Positions 1-12,201 of a stretch of DNA of 64,000 nt are shown piece after piece; position 1 is the stretch's first letter; each line of letters begins with the position of its first letter. Both the position numbers and the translations under genes were made by a program. The notes under the pieces are model-generated. The model had not been told where the DNA came from. It saw only the letters and a list, made by a program, of their open reading frames with translations, and searched no databases. The stretch is from Hippasteria phrygiana (taxonomy: Eukaryota; Echinodermata; Asteroidea; Valvatida; Goniasteridae): the NCBI GenBank assembly GCA_037893225.1, contig JAZGUH010000367.1:868001-932000 (forward strand), in the 5' to 3' direction.

Positions 1-34
1 GCAAGAAATAGGTCTATGAGGGACAAAAATGTTC

Positions 35-116
35 TGGCAGCGGTGGGATTCGAACCCACGCCATCGAAATGACCGGTGCCTTAAACCAGCGACTTAGACC
101 GCTCGGCCACGTTACC
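35..116 (-). tRNA. tRNA-Leu (AAG), degenerate copy
   Basis: It has three changes against the common copy: G5A (5-68 pair lost), G24U (11-24 pair lost) and A42G (U28-G42 wobble). The two stem mismatches make function doubtful. Confidence 0.6.
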
Positions 117-358
117 TACACTTTAGTAACTGATCTGGGGTAGCCTTGGGCCAATGTTACTCTTTCGCTTTGTTACCGCATGACTGGTAGCCTACCGTCC
201 TTATTATTTGCTACTGAACAGTACATAATGTGATAAACAAAATACAAATTAATTACAGAGCAGGTACCCAGCTTTGGACAAGTAATTGTATGTTGAATTT
301 TCTTTTTTGGCGTTTTCATTCGGAACTAGGCTTACCTTTTTAAAGTCGTTAAATTTCT

Positions 359-382
359 GGGGGTTGGGAAGGGGGGGTTGGG
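359..382 (+). other. G-quadruplex motif in the array spacer (representative)
   Basis: Four G runs of 5, 3, 7 and 3 separated by loops of two bases fit the canonical G3+N1-7 pattern on the plus strand, opposite the transcribed strand of the tRNA. Similar motifs occur in most 532/533-bp units. Units of the 517-bp class have only two G runs. Some units end TTGTG, which removes the fourth run. Confidence 0.75.
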
Positions 383-459
383 TAAAATGTCAACATAATC
401 ACCACTTGTGGACCGCCTGGGAGTAACCATTGTACACATATCGCAGGGAGCAGGTTAAA

Positions 460-476
460 ACACGTGCGCGCACGCA
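460..476. other. Alternating purine-pyrimidine palindrome in the array spacer (representative)
   Basis: Seventeen bases alternate purine and pyrimidine without a break and include the 12-bp perfect palindrome CGTGCGCGCACG. The site contains CACGTG. It recurs in nearly every spacer about 90 bp downstream of the tRNA 3' end. Such tracts favour Z-DNA. That it forms here is inference. Confidence 0.7.
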
Positions 477-557
477 GAACGTTGACTGGTTGACTTGAAT
501 TAGCACTTCATTCACTACATTGTCCACGAGGACGCAAGAAATAGGTCTATGAGGGAC

Positions 558-562
558 AAAAA
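558..562 (-). terminator. Pol III terminator downstream of array tRNA (representative)
   Basis: Read on the minus strand, the tRNA 3' end is followed after five bases by TTTTT. The same T4-T6 stop follows nearly all array copies. Six copies lack it (see findings). Confidence 0.85.
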
Positions 563-567
563 GGTTC

Positions 568-649
568 TGGCAGCGGTGGGATTCGAACCCACGCCATCGA
601 AATGACTGGTGCCTTAAACCAGCGCCTTAGACCGCTCGGCCACGCTACC
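568..649 (-). tRNA. tRNA-Leu (AAG), reference copy
   Basis: All stems pair, apart from the U3-G70 wobble also found in animal Leu(AAG/UAG) tRNAs. The anticodon loop is TTAAGGC, so the anticodon is AAG. A34 would be deaminated to inosine to read CUU, CUC and CUA. A T5 stop lies five bases downstream. Later entries are compared with this copy. Confidence 0.95.
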
Positions 650-1084
650 TACACTTTAGTGACTGATCTGGGGTAGCCTTGGGCCAATGTTACTCTTTCG
701 CTTTGTTACCGCATGACTGGTAGCCTACCGTCCTTATTATTTGCTACTGAACAGTACATAATATGATAAACAAAATACAAATTAATTACAGAGCAGGTAC
801 CCAGCTTTGGACAAGTAATTGTATGTTGAATTTTCTTTTTGGCGTTTTCATTCGGAACTTGGCTTACCTTTTACAGTCGTTACATTTCTGGGGGTTGGGT
901 AAAATGTAAACATAATCACCACTTGTGGACCGCCTTGGAGTAACCATTGTACACATATCGCAGGGAGCAGGTTAAAACACGTGCGCGCACGCAGAACGTT
1001 GACTGGTTGACTTGAATTAGCACTTCATTCACTACATTGTCGATGAGGACACAAGAAATAGGTCTATCGTGGACAAAAAGGTTC

Positions 1085-1166
1085 TGGCAACGGTGGGATT
1101 CGAACCCACGCCATCGAAATGACTGGTGCCTAAAACCAGCGCCTTAGACCGCTCGGCCACGCTAAC
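1085..1166 (-). tRNA. tRNA-Leu (UAG), acceptor-stem variant
   Basis: The anticodon loop is TTTAGGC, giving UAG. G2U breaks the 2-71 pair and C68U turns 5-68 into a wobble. Confidence 0.7.
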
Positions 1167-1617
1167 TACACTTTAGTGACTGATCTGGGGTAGCCTTGGG
1201 CCAATGTTACTCTTTCGCTTTGTTACCGCATGACTGGTAGCCTACCGTCCTTATTATTTGCTACTGAACAGTACATAATATGATAAACAAAATACAAATT
1301 AATTACAGAGCAGGTACCCAGCTTTGGACAAGTAATTGTATGTTGAATTTTCTTTTTTGGCGTTTTCATTCGGAACTAGGCTTACCTTTTTACAGTCGTT
1401 AAATTTCTGGGGGTTGGGAAGGGGGGGTTGGGTAAAATGTCAACATAATCACCACTTGTGGACCGCCTTGGAGTAACCATTGTACACATATCGCATGGAG
1501 CAGGTTAAAACACGTGCGCGCACGCAGAACGTTGACTGGTTGACTTGAATTAGCACTTCATTCACTACATTGTCCACGAGGACGCAAGAAATAGGTCTAT
1601 GAGGGACAAAAAGGTTC

Positions 1618-1699
1618 TGGCAGCGGTGGGATTCGAACCCACGCCATCGAAATGACTGGTGTCTTAAACCAGCGCCTTAGACCGCTCGGCCACGCTACC
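1618..1699 (-). tRNA. tRNA-Leu (AAG), A37 variant
   Basis: The loop is TTAAGAC, so position 37, beside the anticodon, is A instead of the usual G. Stems are intact. Confidence 0.85.
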
Positions 1700-2149
1700 T
1701 ACACTTTAGTGACTGATCTGGGGTAGCCTTGGGCCAATGTTACTCTTTCGCTTTGTTACCGCATGACTGGTAGCCTACCGTCCTTATTATTTGCTACTGA
1801 ACAGTACATAATATGATAAACAAAATACAAATTAATTACAGAGCAGGTACCCAGCTTTGGACAAGTAATTGTATGTTGAATTTTCTTTTTGGCGTTTTCA
1901 TTCGGAACTAGGCTTACCTTTTTACAGTCGTTAAATTTCTGGGGGTTGGGAATGGGGGGTTGGGTAAAATGTATACATAATCACCACGTGTGGACCGCCT
2001 TGGAGTAACCATTGTACACATATCGCAGGGAGCAGGTTAAAACACGTGCGCGCACGCAGAACGTTGACTGGTTGACTTGAATTAGCACTTCATTCACTAC
2101 ATTGTCGATGAGGACACAAGAAATAGGTCTATCGTGGACAAAAAGGTTC

Positions 2150-2231
2150 TGGCAGCGGTGGGATTCGAACCCACGCCATCGAAATGACTGGTGCCTAAAA
2201 CCAGCGCCTCAGACCGCTCGGCCACGCTACC
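2150..2231 (-). tRNA. tRNA-Leu (UAG)
   Basis: Anticodon UAG. The only other change is A21G in the D loop. Confidence 0.88.
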
Positions 2232-2681
2232 TACACTTTAGTGACTGATCTGGGGTAGCCTTGGGCCAATGTTACTTTTTCGCTTTGTTACCGCATGACT
2301 GGTAGCCTACCGTCCTTATTATTTGCTACTGAACAGTACATAATATGATAAACAAAATACAAATTAATTACAGAGCAGGTACCCAGCTTTGGACAAGTAA
2401 TTGTATGTTGAATTTTCTTTTTGGCGTTTTCATTCGGAACTAGGCTTACCTTTTTACAGTCGTTAAATTTCTGGGGGTTGGGAATGGGGGGTTGTGTAAA
2501 ATGTAAACATAATCACCACGTGTGGACCGCCTTGGAGTAACCATTGTACACATATCGCAGGGAGCAGGTTAAAACACGTGCGCGCACGCAGAACGTTGAC
2601 TGGTTGACTTGAATTAGCACTTCATTCACTACATTGTCGATGAGGACACAAGAAATAGGTCTATGAGGGACAAAAAGGTTC

Positions 2682-2763
2682 TGGCAGCGGTGGGATTCGA
2701 ACCCACGCCATCGAAATGACTGGTGTCTTAAACCAGCGCCTTAGACCGCTCGGCCACGCTACC
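2682..2763 (-). tRNA. tRNA-Leu (AAG), A37 variant
   Basis: It matches the copy at 1618, including A37. Confidence 0.85.
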
Positions 2764-3213
2764 TACACTTTAGTGACTGATCTGGGGTAGCCTTGGGCCA
2801 ATGTTACTCTTTCGCTTTGTTACCGCATGACTGGTAGCCTACCGTCCTTATTATTTGCTACTGAACAGTACATAATATGATAAACAAAATACAAATTAAT
2901 TACAGAGCAGGTACCCAGCTTTGGACAAGTAATTGTATGTTGAATTTTCTTTTTGGCGTTTTCATTCGGAACTAGGCTTACCTTTTTAAAGTCGTTAAAT
3001 TTCTGGGGGTTGGGAAGGGGGGGTTGGGTAAAATGTCAACATAATCACCACTTGTGGACCGCCTGGGAGTAACCATTGTACACATATCGCAGGGAGCAGG
3101 TTAAAACACGTGCGCGCACGCAGAACGTTGACTGGTTGACTTGAATTAGCACTTCATTCACTACATTGTCCACGAGGACGCAAGAAATAGGTCTATGAGG
3201 GACAAAAAGGTTC

Positions 3214-3295
3214 TGGCAGCGGTGGGATTCGAACCCACGCCATCGAAATGACTGGTGCCTTAAACCAGCGCCTTAGACCGCTCGGCCACGCTACC
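3214..3295 (-). tRNA. tRNA-Leu (AAG)
   Basis: Identical to the reference copy. It is followed upstream by a 517-bp-class spacer. Confidence 0.94.
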
Positions 3296-3730
3296 TACAC
3301 TTTAGTGACTGATCTGGGGTAGCCTTGGGCCAATGTTACTCTTTCGCTTTGTTACCGCATGACTGGTAGCCTACCGTCCTTATTATTTGCTACTGAACAG
3401 TACATAATATGATAAACAAAATACAAATTAATTACAGAGCAGGTACCCAGCTTTGGACAAGTAATTGTATGTTGAATTTTCTTTTTGGCGTTTTCATTCG
3501 GAACTTGGCTTACCTTTTACAGTCGTTACATTTCTGGGGGTTGGGTAAAATGTCAACATAATCACCACTTGTGGACCGCCTTGGAGTAACCATTGTACAC
3601 ATATCGCAGGGAGCAGGTTAAAACACGTGCGCGCACGCAGAACGTTGACTGGTTGACTTGAATTAGCACTTCATTCACTACATTGTCGATGAGGACACAA
3701 GAAATAGGTCTATGAGGGACAAAAAGGTTC

Positions 3731-3812
3731 TGGCAGCGGTGGGATTCGAACCCACGCCATCGAAATGACTGGTGCCTAAAACCAGCGCCTTAGACCGCTC
3801 GGCCACGCTAAC
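3731..3812 (-). tRNA. tRNA-Leu (UAG), G2U
   Basis: Anticodon UAG. G2U leaves a U-C mismatch at acceptor pair 2-71. Confidence 0.75.
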
Positions 3813-4262
3813 TACACTTTAGTGACTGATCTGGGGTAGCCTTGGGCCAATGTTACTCTTTCGCTTTGTTACCGCATGACTGGTAGCCTACCGTCCTTAT
3901 TATTTGCTACTGAACAGTACATAATATGATAAACAAAATACAAATTAATTACAGAGCAGGTACCCAGCTTTGGACAAGTAATTGTATGTTGAATTTTCTT
4001 TTTGGCGTTTTCATTCGGAACTAGGCTTACCTTTTTACAGTCGTTAAATTTCTGGGGGTTGGGAATGGGGGGTTGGGTAAAATGTAAACATAATCACCAC
4101 GTGTGGACCGCCTTGGAGTAACCATTGTACACATATCGCAGGGAGCAGGTTAAAACAGGTGCGCGCACGCAGAACGTTGACTGGTTGACTTGAATTAGCA
4201 CTTCATTCACTACATTGTCCATGAGGACACAAGAAATAGGTCTATCGTGGACAAAAAGGTTC

Positions 4263-4344
4263 TGGCAGCGGTGGGATTCGAACCCACGCCATCGAAATGA
4301 CTGGTGCCTAAAACCAGCTCCTCAGACCGCTCGGCCACGCTACC
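4263..4344 (-). tRNA. tRNA-Leu (UAG), D-stem variant
   Basis: Anticodon UAG. A21G, and C25A, which breaks the 10-25 pair. The spacer toward lower coordinates has a private CAGGTG in place of CACGTG. Confidence 0.68.
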
Positions 4345-4794
4345 TACACTTTAGTGACTGATCTGGGGTAGCCTTGGGCCAATGTTACTTTTTCGCTTTG
4401 TTACCGCATGACTGGTAGCCTACCGTCCTTATTATTTGCTACTGAACAGTACATAATATGATAAACAAAATACAAATTAATTACAGAGCAGGTACGCAGC
4501 TTTGGACAAGTAATTGTATGTTGAATTTTCTTTTTGGCGTTTTCATTCGGAACTAGGCTTACCTTTTTACAGTCGTTACATTTCTGGGGGTTGGGAATGG
4601 GGGGTTGTGTAAAATGTAAACATAATCACCACGTGTGGACCGCCTTGGAGTAACCATTGTACACATATCGCAGGGAGCAGGTTAAAACACGTGCGCGCAC
4701 GCAGAACGTTGACTGGTTGACTTGAATTAGCACTTCATTCACTACATTGTCCACGAGGACGCAAGAAATAGGTCTATGAGGGACAAAAATGTTC

Positions 4795-4876
4795 TGGCAG
4801 CGGTGGGATTCGAACCCACGCCATCGAAATGACCGGTGCCTTAAACCAGCGACTTAGACCGCTCGGCCACGTTACC
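4795..4876 (-). tRNA. tRNA-Leu (AAG), degenerate copy
   Basis: Exact repeat of the copy at 35 with G5A, G24U and A42G. It starts the second 4760-bp block. Confidence 0.6.
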
Positions 4877-5327
4877 TACACTTTAGTAACTGATCTGGGG
4901 TAGCCTTGGGCCAATGTTACTCTTTCGCTTTGTTACCGCATGACTGGTAGCCTACCGTCCTTATTATTTGCTACTGAACAGTACATAATGTGATAAACAA
5001 AATACAAATTAATTACAGAGCAGGTACCCAGCTTTGGACAAGTAATTGTATGTTGAATTTTCTTTTTTGGCGTTTTCATTCGGAACTAGGCTTACCTTTT
5101 TAAAGTCGTTAAATTTCTGGGGGTTGGGAAGGGGGGGTTGGGTAAAATGTCAACATAATCACCACTTGTGGACCGCCTGGGAGTAACCATTGTACACATA
5201 TCGCAGGGAGCAGGTTAAAACACGTGCGCGCACGCAGAACGTTGACTGGTTGACTTGAATTAGCACTTCATTCACTACATTGTCCACGAGGACGCAAGAA
5301 ATAGGTCTATGAGGGACAAAAAGGTTC

Positions 5328-5409
5328 TGGCAGCGGTGGGATTCGAACCCACGCCATCGAAATGACTGGTGCCTTAAACCAGCGCCTTAGACCGCTCGGC
5401 CACGCTACC
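5328..5409 (-). tRNA. tRNA-Leu (AAG)
   Basis: Identical to the reference copy at 568, 4760 bp away. Confidence 0.94.
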
Positions 5410-5844
5410 TACACTTTAGTGACTGATCTGGGGTAGCCTTGGGCCAATGTTACTCTTTCGCTTTGTTACCGCATGACTGGTAGCCTACCGTCCTTATTAT
5501 TTGCTACTGAACAGTACATAATATGATAAACAAAATACAAATTAATTACAGAGCAGGTACCCAGCTTTGGACAAGTAATTGTATGTTGAATTTTCTTTTT
5601 GGCGTTTTCATTCGGAACTTGGCTTACCTTTTACAGTCGTTACATTTCTGGGGGTTGGGTAAAATGTAAACATAATCACCACTTGTGGACCGCCTTGGAG
5701 TAACCATTGTACACATATCGCAGGGAGCAGGTTAAAACACGTGCGCGCACGCAGAACGTTGACTGGTTGACTTGAATTAGCACTTCATTCACTACATTGT
5801 CGATGAGGACACAAGAAATAGGTCTATCGTGGACAAAAAGGTTC

Positions 5845-5926
5845 TGGCAACGGTGGGATTCGAACCCACGCCATCGAAATGACTGGTGCCTAAAACCAGC
5901 GCCTTAGACCGCTCGGCCACGCTAAC
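5845..5926 (-). tRNA. tRNA-Leu (UAG), acceptor-stem variant
   Basis: Duplicate of the copy at 1085 with G2U and C68U. Confidence 0.7.
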
Positions 5927-6377
5927 TACACTTTAGTGACTGATCTGGGGTAGCCTTGGGCCAATGTTACTCTTTCGCTTTGTTACCGCATGACTGGTAG
6001 CCTACCGTCCTTATTATTTGCTACTGAACAGTACATAATATGATAAACAAAATACAAATTAATTACAGAGCAGGTACCCAGCTTTGGACAAGTAATTGTA
6101 TGTTGAATTTTCTTTTTTGGCGTTTTCATTCGGAACTAGGCTTACCTTTTTACAGTCGTTAAATTTCTGGGGGTTGGGAAGGGGGGGTTGGGTAAAATGT
6201 CAACATAATCACCACTTGTGGACCGCCTTGGAGTAACCATTGTACACATATCGCATGGAGCAGGTTAAAACACGTGCGCGCACGCAGAACGTTGACTGGT
6301 TGACTTGAATTAGCACTTCATTCACTACATTGTCCACGAGGACGCAAGAAATAGGTCTATGAGGGACAAAAAGGTTC

Positions 6378-6459
6378 TGGCAGCGGTGGGATTCGAACCC
6401 ACGCCATCGAAATGACTGGTGTCTTAAACCAGCGCCTTAGACCGCTCGGCCACGCTACC
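6378..6459 (-). tRNA. tRNA-Leu (AAG), A37 variant
   Basis: Duplicate of the copy at 1618, with A37. Confidence 0.85.
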
Positions 6460-6909
6460 TACACTTTAGTGACTGATCTGGGGTAGCCTTGGGCCAATGT
6501 TACTCTTTCGCTTTGTTACCGCATGACTGGTAGCCTACCGTCCTTATTATTTGCTACTGAACAGTACATAATATGATAAACAAAATACAAATTAATTACA
6601 GAGCAGGTACCCAGCTTTGGACAAGTAATTGTATGTTGAATTTTCTTTTTGGCGTTTTCATTCGGAACTAGGCTTACCTTTTTACAGTCGTTAAATTTCT
6701 GGGGGTTGGGAATGGGGGGTTGGGTAAAATGTATACATAATCACCACGTGTGGACCGCCTTGGAGTAACCATTGTACACATATCGCAGGGAGCAGGTTAA
6801 AACACGTGCGCGCACGCAGAACGTTGACTGGTTGACTTGAATTAGCACTTCATTCACTACATTGTCGATGAGGACACAAGAAATAGGTCTATCGTGGACA
6901 AAAAGGTTC

Positions 6910-6991
6910 TGGCAGCGGTGGGATTCGAACCCACGCCATCGAAATGACTGGTGCCTAAAACCAGCGCCTCAGACCGCTCGGCCACGCTACC
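6910..6991 (-). tRNA. tRNA-Leu (UAG)
   Basis: Duplicate of the copy at 2150, with G21. Confidence 0.88.
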
Positions 6992-7441
6992 TACACTTTA
7001 GTGACTGATCTGGGGTAGCCTTGGGCCAATGTTACTTTTTCGCTTTGTTACCGCATGACTGGTAGCCTACCGTCCTTATTATTTGCTACTGAACAGTACA
7101 TAATATGATAAACAAAATACAAATTAATTACAGAGCAGGTACCCAGCTTTGGACAAGTAATTGTATGTTGAATTTTCTTTTTGGCGTTTTCATTCGGAAC
7201 TAGGCTTACCTTTTTACAGTCGTTAAATTTCTGGGGGTTGGGAATGGGGGGTTGTGTAAAATGTAAACATAATCACCACGTGTGGACCGCCTTGGAGTAA
7301 CCATTGTACACATATCGCAGGGAGCAGGTTAAAACACGTGCGCGCACGCAGAACGTTGACTGGTTGACTTGAATTAGCACTTCATTCACTACATTGTCGA
7401 TGAGGACACAAGAAATAGGTCTATGAGGGACAAAAAGGTTC

Positions 7442-7523
7442 TGGCAGCGGTGGGATTCGAACCCACGCCATCGAAATGACTGGTGTCTTAAACCAGCGCC
7501 TTAGACCGCTCGGCCACGCTACC
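7442..7523 (-). tRNA. tRNA-Leu (AAG), A37 variant
   Basis: Duplicate of the copy at 2682. Confidence 0.85.
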
Positions 7524-7973
7524 TACACTTTAGTGACTGATCTGGGGTAGCCTTGGGCCAATGTTACTCTTTCGCTTTGTTACCGCATGACTGGTAGCCT
7601 ACCGTCCTTATTATTTGCTACTGAACAGTACATAATATGATAAACAAAATACAAATTAATTACAGAGCAGGTACCCAGCTTTGGACAAGTAATTGTATGT
7701 TGAATTTTCTTTTTGGCGTTTTCATTCGGAACTAGGCTTACCTTTTTAAAGTCGTTAAATTTCTGGGGGTTGGGAAGGGGGGGTTGGGTAAAATGTCAAC
7801 ATAATCACCACTTGTGGACCGCCTGGGAGTAACCATTGTACACATATCGCAGGGAGCAGGTTAAAACACGTGCGCGCACGCAGAACGTTGACTGGTTGAC
7901 TTGAATTAGCACTTCATTCACTACATTGTCCACGAGGACGCAAGAAATAGGTCTATGAGGGACAAAAAGGTTC

Positions 7974-8055
7974 TGGCAGCGGTGGGATTCGAACCCACGC
8001 CATCGAAATGACTGGTGCCTTAAACCAGCGCCTTAGACCGCTCGGCCACGCTACC
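7974..8055 (-). tRNA. tRNA-Leu (AAG)
   Basis: Identical to the reference copy. Duplicate of 3214. Confidence 0.94.
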
Positions 8056-8490
8056 TACACTTTAGTGACTGATCTGGGGTAGCCTTGGGCCAATGTTACT
8101 CTTTCGCTTTGTTACCGCATGACTGGTAGCCTACCGTCCTTATTATTTGCTACTGAACAGTACATAATATGATAAACAAAATACAAATTAATTACAGAGC
8201 AGGTACCCAGCTTTGGACAAGTAATTGTATGTTGAATTTTCTTTTTGGCGTTTTCATTCGGAACTTGGCTTACCTTTTACAGTCGTTACATTTCTGGGGG
8301 TTGGGTAAAATGTCAACATAATCACCACTTGTGGACCGCCTTGGAGTAACCATTGTACACATATCGCAGGGAGCAGGTTAAAACACGTGCGCGCACGCAG
8401 AACGTTGACTGGTTGACTTGAATTAGCACTTCATTCACTACATTGTCGATGAGGACACAAGAAATAGGTCTATGAGGGACAAAAAGGTTC

Positions 8491-8572
8491 TGGCAGCGGT
8501 GGGATTCGAACCCACGCCATCGAAATGACTGGTGCCTAAAACCAGCGCCTTAGACCGCTCGGCCACGCTAAC
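8491..8572 (-). tRNA. tRNA-Leu (UAG), G2U
   Basis: Duplicate of 3731. It is the last unit before the 4760-bp match breaks. Confidence 0.75.
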
Positions 8573-9023
8573 TACACTTTAGTGACTGATCTGGGGTAGC
8601 CTTGGGCCAATGTTACTCTTTCGCTTTGTTACCGCATGACTGGTAGCCTACCGTCCTTATTATTTGCTACTGAACAGTACATAATATGATAAACAAAATA
8701 CAAATTAATTACAGAGCAGGTACCCAGCTTTGGACAAGTAATTGTATGTTGAATTTTCTTTTTTGGCGTTTTCATTCGGAACTAGGCTTACCTTTTTACA
8801 GTCGTTAAATTTCTGGGGGTTGGGAAGGGGGGGTTGGGTAAAATGTCAACATAATCACCACTTGTGGACCGCCTTGGAGTAACCATTGTACACATATCGC
8901 ATGGAGCAGGTTAAAACACGTGCGCGCACGCAGAACGTTGACTGGTTGACTTGAATTAGCACTTCATTCACTACATTGTCCACGAGGACGCAAGAAATAG
9001 GTCTATGAGGGACAAAAAGGTTC

Positions 9024-9105
9024 TGGCAGCGGTGGGATTCGAACCCACGCCATCGAAATGACTGGTGTCTTAAACCAGCGCCTTAGACCGCTCGGCCACG
9101 CTACC
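9024..9105 (-). tRNA. tRNA-Leu (AAG), A37 variant
   Basis: A37, with the rest as in the reference copy. Confidence 0.85.
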
Positions 9106-9555
9106 TACACTTTAGTGACTGATCTGGGGTAGCCTTGGGCCAATGTTACTCTTTCGCTTTGTTACCGCATGACTGGTAGCCTACCGTCCTTATTATTTGC
9201 TACTGAACAGTACATAATATGATAAACAAAATACAAATTAATTACAGAGCAGGTACCCAGCTTTGGACAAGTAATTGTATGTTGAATTTTCTTTTTGGCG
9301 TTTTCATTCGGAACTAGGCTTACCTTTTTACAGTCGTTAAATTTCTGGGGGTTGGGAATGGGGGGTTGGGTAAAATGTATACATAATCACCACGTGTGGA
9401 CCGCCTTGGAGTAACCATTGTACACATATCGCAGGGAGCAGGTTAAAACACGTGCGCGCACGCAGAACGTTGACTGGTTGACTTGAATTAGCACTTCATT
9501 CACTACATTGTCGATGAGGACACAAGAAATAGGTCTATCGTGGACAAAAAGGTTC

Positions 9556-9637
9556 TGGCAGCGGTGGGATTCGAACCCACGCCATCGAAATGACTGGTGC
9601 CTAAAACCAGCGCCTCAGACCGCTCGGCCACGCTACC
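9556..9637 (-). tRNA. tRNA-Leu (UAG)
   Basis: Anticodon UAG with G21. Its upstream spacer is of the 517-bp class, unlike the otherwise similar copy at 6910. Confidence 0.88.
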
Positions 9638-10072
9638 TACACTTTAGTGACTGATCTGGGGTAGCCTTGGGCCAATGTTACTTTTTCGCTTTGTTACCGC
9701 ATGACTGGTAGCCTACCGTCCTTATTATTTGCTACTGAACAGTACATAATATGATAAACAAAATACAAATTAATTACAGAGCAGGTACCCAGCTTTGGAC
9801 AAGTAATTGTATGTTGAATTTTCTTTTTGGCGTTTTCATTCGGAACTAGGCTTACCTTTTACAGTCGTTACATTTCTGGGGGTTGGGTAAAATGTCAACA
9901 TAATCACCACTTGTGGACCGCCTTGGAGTAACCATTGTACACATATCGCAGGGAGCAGGTTAAAACACGTGCGCGCACGCAGAACGTTGACTGGTTGACT
10001 TGAATTAGCACTTCATTCACTACATTGTCGATGAGGACACAAGAAATAGGTCTATGAGGGACAAAAAGGTTC

Positions 10073-10154
10073 TGGCAGCGGTGGGATTCGAACCCACGCC
10101 ATCGAAATGACTGGTGCCTAAAACCAGCGCCTTAGACCGCTCGGCCACGCTAAC
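10073..10154 (-). tRNA. tRNA-Leu (UAG), G2U
   Basis: G2U acceptor mismatch. Repeat of 8491 at 1582 bp. Confidence 0.75.
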
Positions 10155-10605
10155 TACACTTTAGTGACTGATCTGGGGTAGCCTTGGGCCAATGTTACTC
10201 TTTCGCTTTGTTACCGCATGACTGGTAGCCTACCGTCCTTATTATTTGCTACTGAACAGTACATAATATGATAAACAAAATACAAATTAATTACAGAGCA
10301 GGTACCCAGCTTTGGACAAGTAATTGTATGTTGAATTTTCTTTTTTGGCGTTTTCATTCGGAACTAGGCTTACCTTTTTACAGTCGTTAAATTTCTGGGG
10401 GTTGGGAAGGGGGGGTTGGGTAAAATGTCAACATAATCACCACTTGTGGACCGCCTTGGAGTAACCATTGTACACATATCGCATGGAGCAGGTTAAAACA
10501 CGTGCGCGCACGCAGAACGTTGACTGGTTGACTTGAATTAGCACTTCATTCACTACATTGTCCACGAGGACGCAAGAAATAGGTCTATGAGGGACAAAAA
10601 GGTTC

Positions 10606-10687
10606 TGGCAGCGGTGGGATTCGAACCCACGCCATCGAAATGACTGGTGTCTTAAACCAGCGCCTTAGACCGCTCGGCCACGCTACC
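10606..10687 (-). tRNA. tRNA-Leu (AAG), A37 variant
   Basis: A37. Repeat of 9024 at 1582 bp. Confidence 0.85.
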
Positions 10688-11137
10688 TACACTTTAGTGA
10701 CTGATCTGGGGTAGCCTTGGGCCAATGTTACTCTTTCGCTTTGTTACCGCATGACTGGTAGCCTACCGTCCTTATTATTTGCTACTGAACAGTACATAAT
10801 ATGATAAACAAAATACAAATTAATTACAGAGCAGGTACCCAGCTTTGGACAAGTAATTGTATGTTGAATTTTCTTTTTGGCGTTTTCATTCGGAACTAGG
10901 CTTACCTTTTTACAGTCGTTAAATTTCTGGGGGTTGGGAATGGGGGGTTGGGTAAAATGTATACATAATCACCACGTGTGGACCGCCTTGGAGTAACCAT
11001 TGTACACATATCGCAGGGAGCAGGTTAAAACACGTGCGCGCACGCAGAACGTTGACTGGTTGACTTGAATTAGCACTTCATTCACTACATTGTCGATGAG
11101 GACACAAGAAATAGGTCTATCGTGGACAAAAAGGTTC

Positions 11138-11219
11138 TGGCAGCGGTGGGATTCGAACCCACGCCATCGAAATGACTGGTGCCTAAAACCAGCGCCTCAG
11201 ACCGCTCGGCCACGCTACC
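11138..11219 (-). tRNA. tRNA-Leu (UAG)
   Basis: UAG with G21. Repeat of 9556 at 1582 bp. Confidence 0.88.
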
Positions 11220-11669
11220 TACACTTTAGTGACTGATCTGGGGTAGCCTTGGGCCAATGTTACTTTTTCGCTTTGTTACCGCATGACTGGTAGCCTACCG
11301 TCCTTATTATTTGCTACTGAACAGTACATAATATGATAAACAAAATACAAATTAATTACAGAGCAGGTACCCAGCTTTGGACAAGTAATTGTATGTTGAA
11401 ATTTCTTTTTGGCGTTTTCATTCGGAACTAGGCTTACCTTTTTACAGTCGTTACATTTCTGGGGGTTGGGAATGGGGGGTTGTGTAAAATGTAAACATAA
11501 TCACCACGTGTGGACCGCCTTGGAGTAACCATTGTACACATATCGCAGGGAGCAGGTTAAAACACGTGCGCGCACGCAGAACGTTGACTGGTTGACTTGA
11601 ATTAGCACTTCATTCACTACATTGTCGATGAGGACACAAGAAATAGGTCTATGAGGGACAAAAAGGTTC

Positions 11670-11751
11670 TGGCAGCGGTGGGATTCGAACCCACGCCATC
11701 GAAATGACTGGTGTCTTAAACCAGCGCCTTAGACCGCTCGGCCACGCTACC
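11670..11751 (-). tRNA. tRNA-Leu (AAG), A37 variant
   Basis: A37. Matches 7442 at 4228 bp. Confidence 0.85.
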
Positions 11752-12201
11752 TACACTTTAGTGACTGATCTGGGGTAGCCTTGGGCCAATGTTACTCTTT
11801 CGCTTTGTTACCGCATGACTGGTAGCCTACCGTCCTTATTATTTGCTACTGAACAGTACATAATATGATAAACAAAATACAAATTAATTACAGAGCAGGT
11901 ACCCAGCTTTGGACAAGTAATTGTATGTTGAATTTTCTTTTTGGCGTTTTCATTCGGAACTAGGCTTACCTTTTTAAAGTCGTTAAATTTCTGGGGGTTG
12001 GGAAGGGGGGGTTGGGTAAAATGTCAACATAATCACCACTTGTGGACCGCCTGGGAGTAACCATTGTACACATATCGCAGGGAGCAGGTTAAAACACGTG
12101 CGCGCACGCAGAACGTTGACTGGTTGACTTGAATTAGCACTTCATTCACTACATTGTCCACGAGGACGCAAGAAATAGGTCTATGAGGGACAAAAAGGTT
12201 C

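Larger units (their letters stand above)
1..8764. repeat. Higher-order repeat, 4760-bp period (nine tRNA units)
   Basis: Units starting at 35, 568, 1085, 1618, 2150, 2682, 3214 and 3731 reappear in the same order, with the same private variants, at 4795, 5328, 5845, 6378, 6910, 7442, 7974 and 8491, exactly 4760 bp later. The match continues to about 8764, where the T-run in the spacer changes length and the sequence switches to a different unit type. This is a duplicated nine-unit block followed by a recombination junction. Confidence 0.92.
8491..11650. repeat. Three-unit block duplicated with 1582-bp period
   Basis: tRNA copies at 8491, 9024 and 9556 (UAG with G2U, AAG with A37, UAG with G21) recur in the same order at 10073, 10606 and 11138, each 1582 bp on. 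The same 1582-bp spacing links 12719/13251/13768 to 14301/14833/15350. Confidence 0.85.

Noticed and set aside
200..220. GGTAGCCTACC motif in each spacer as a second tRNA 5' end
   Set aside because: It only resembles the tRNA start by chance. No tRNA body follows on either strand.
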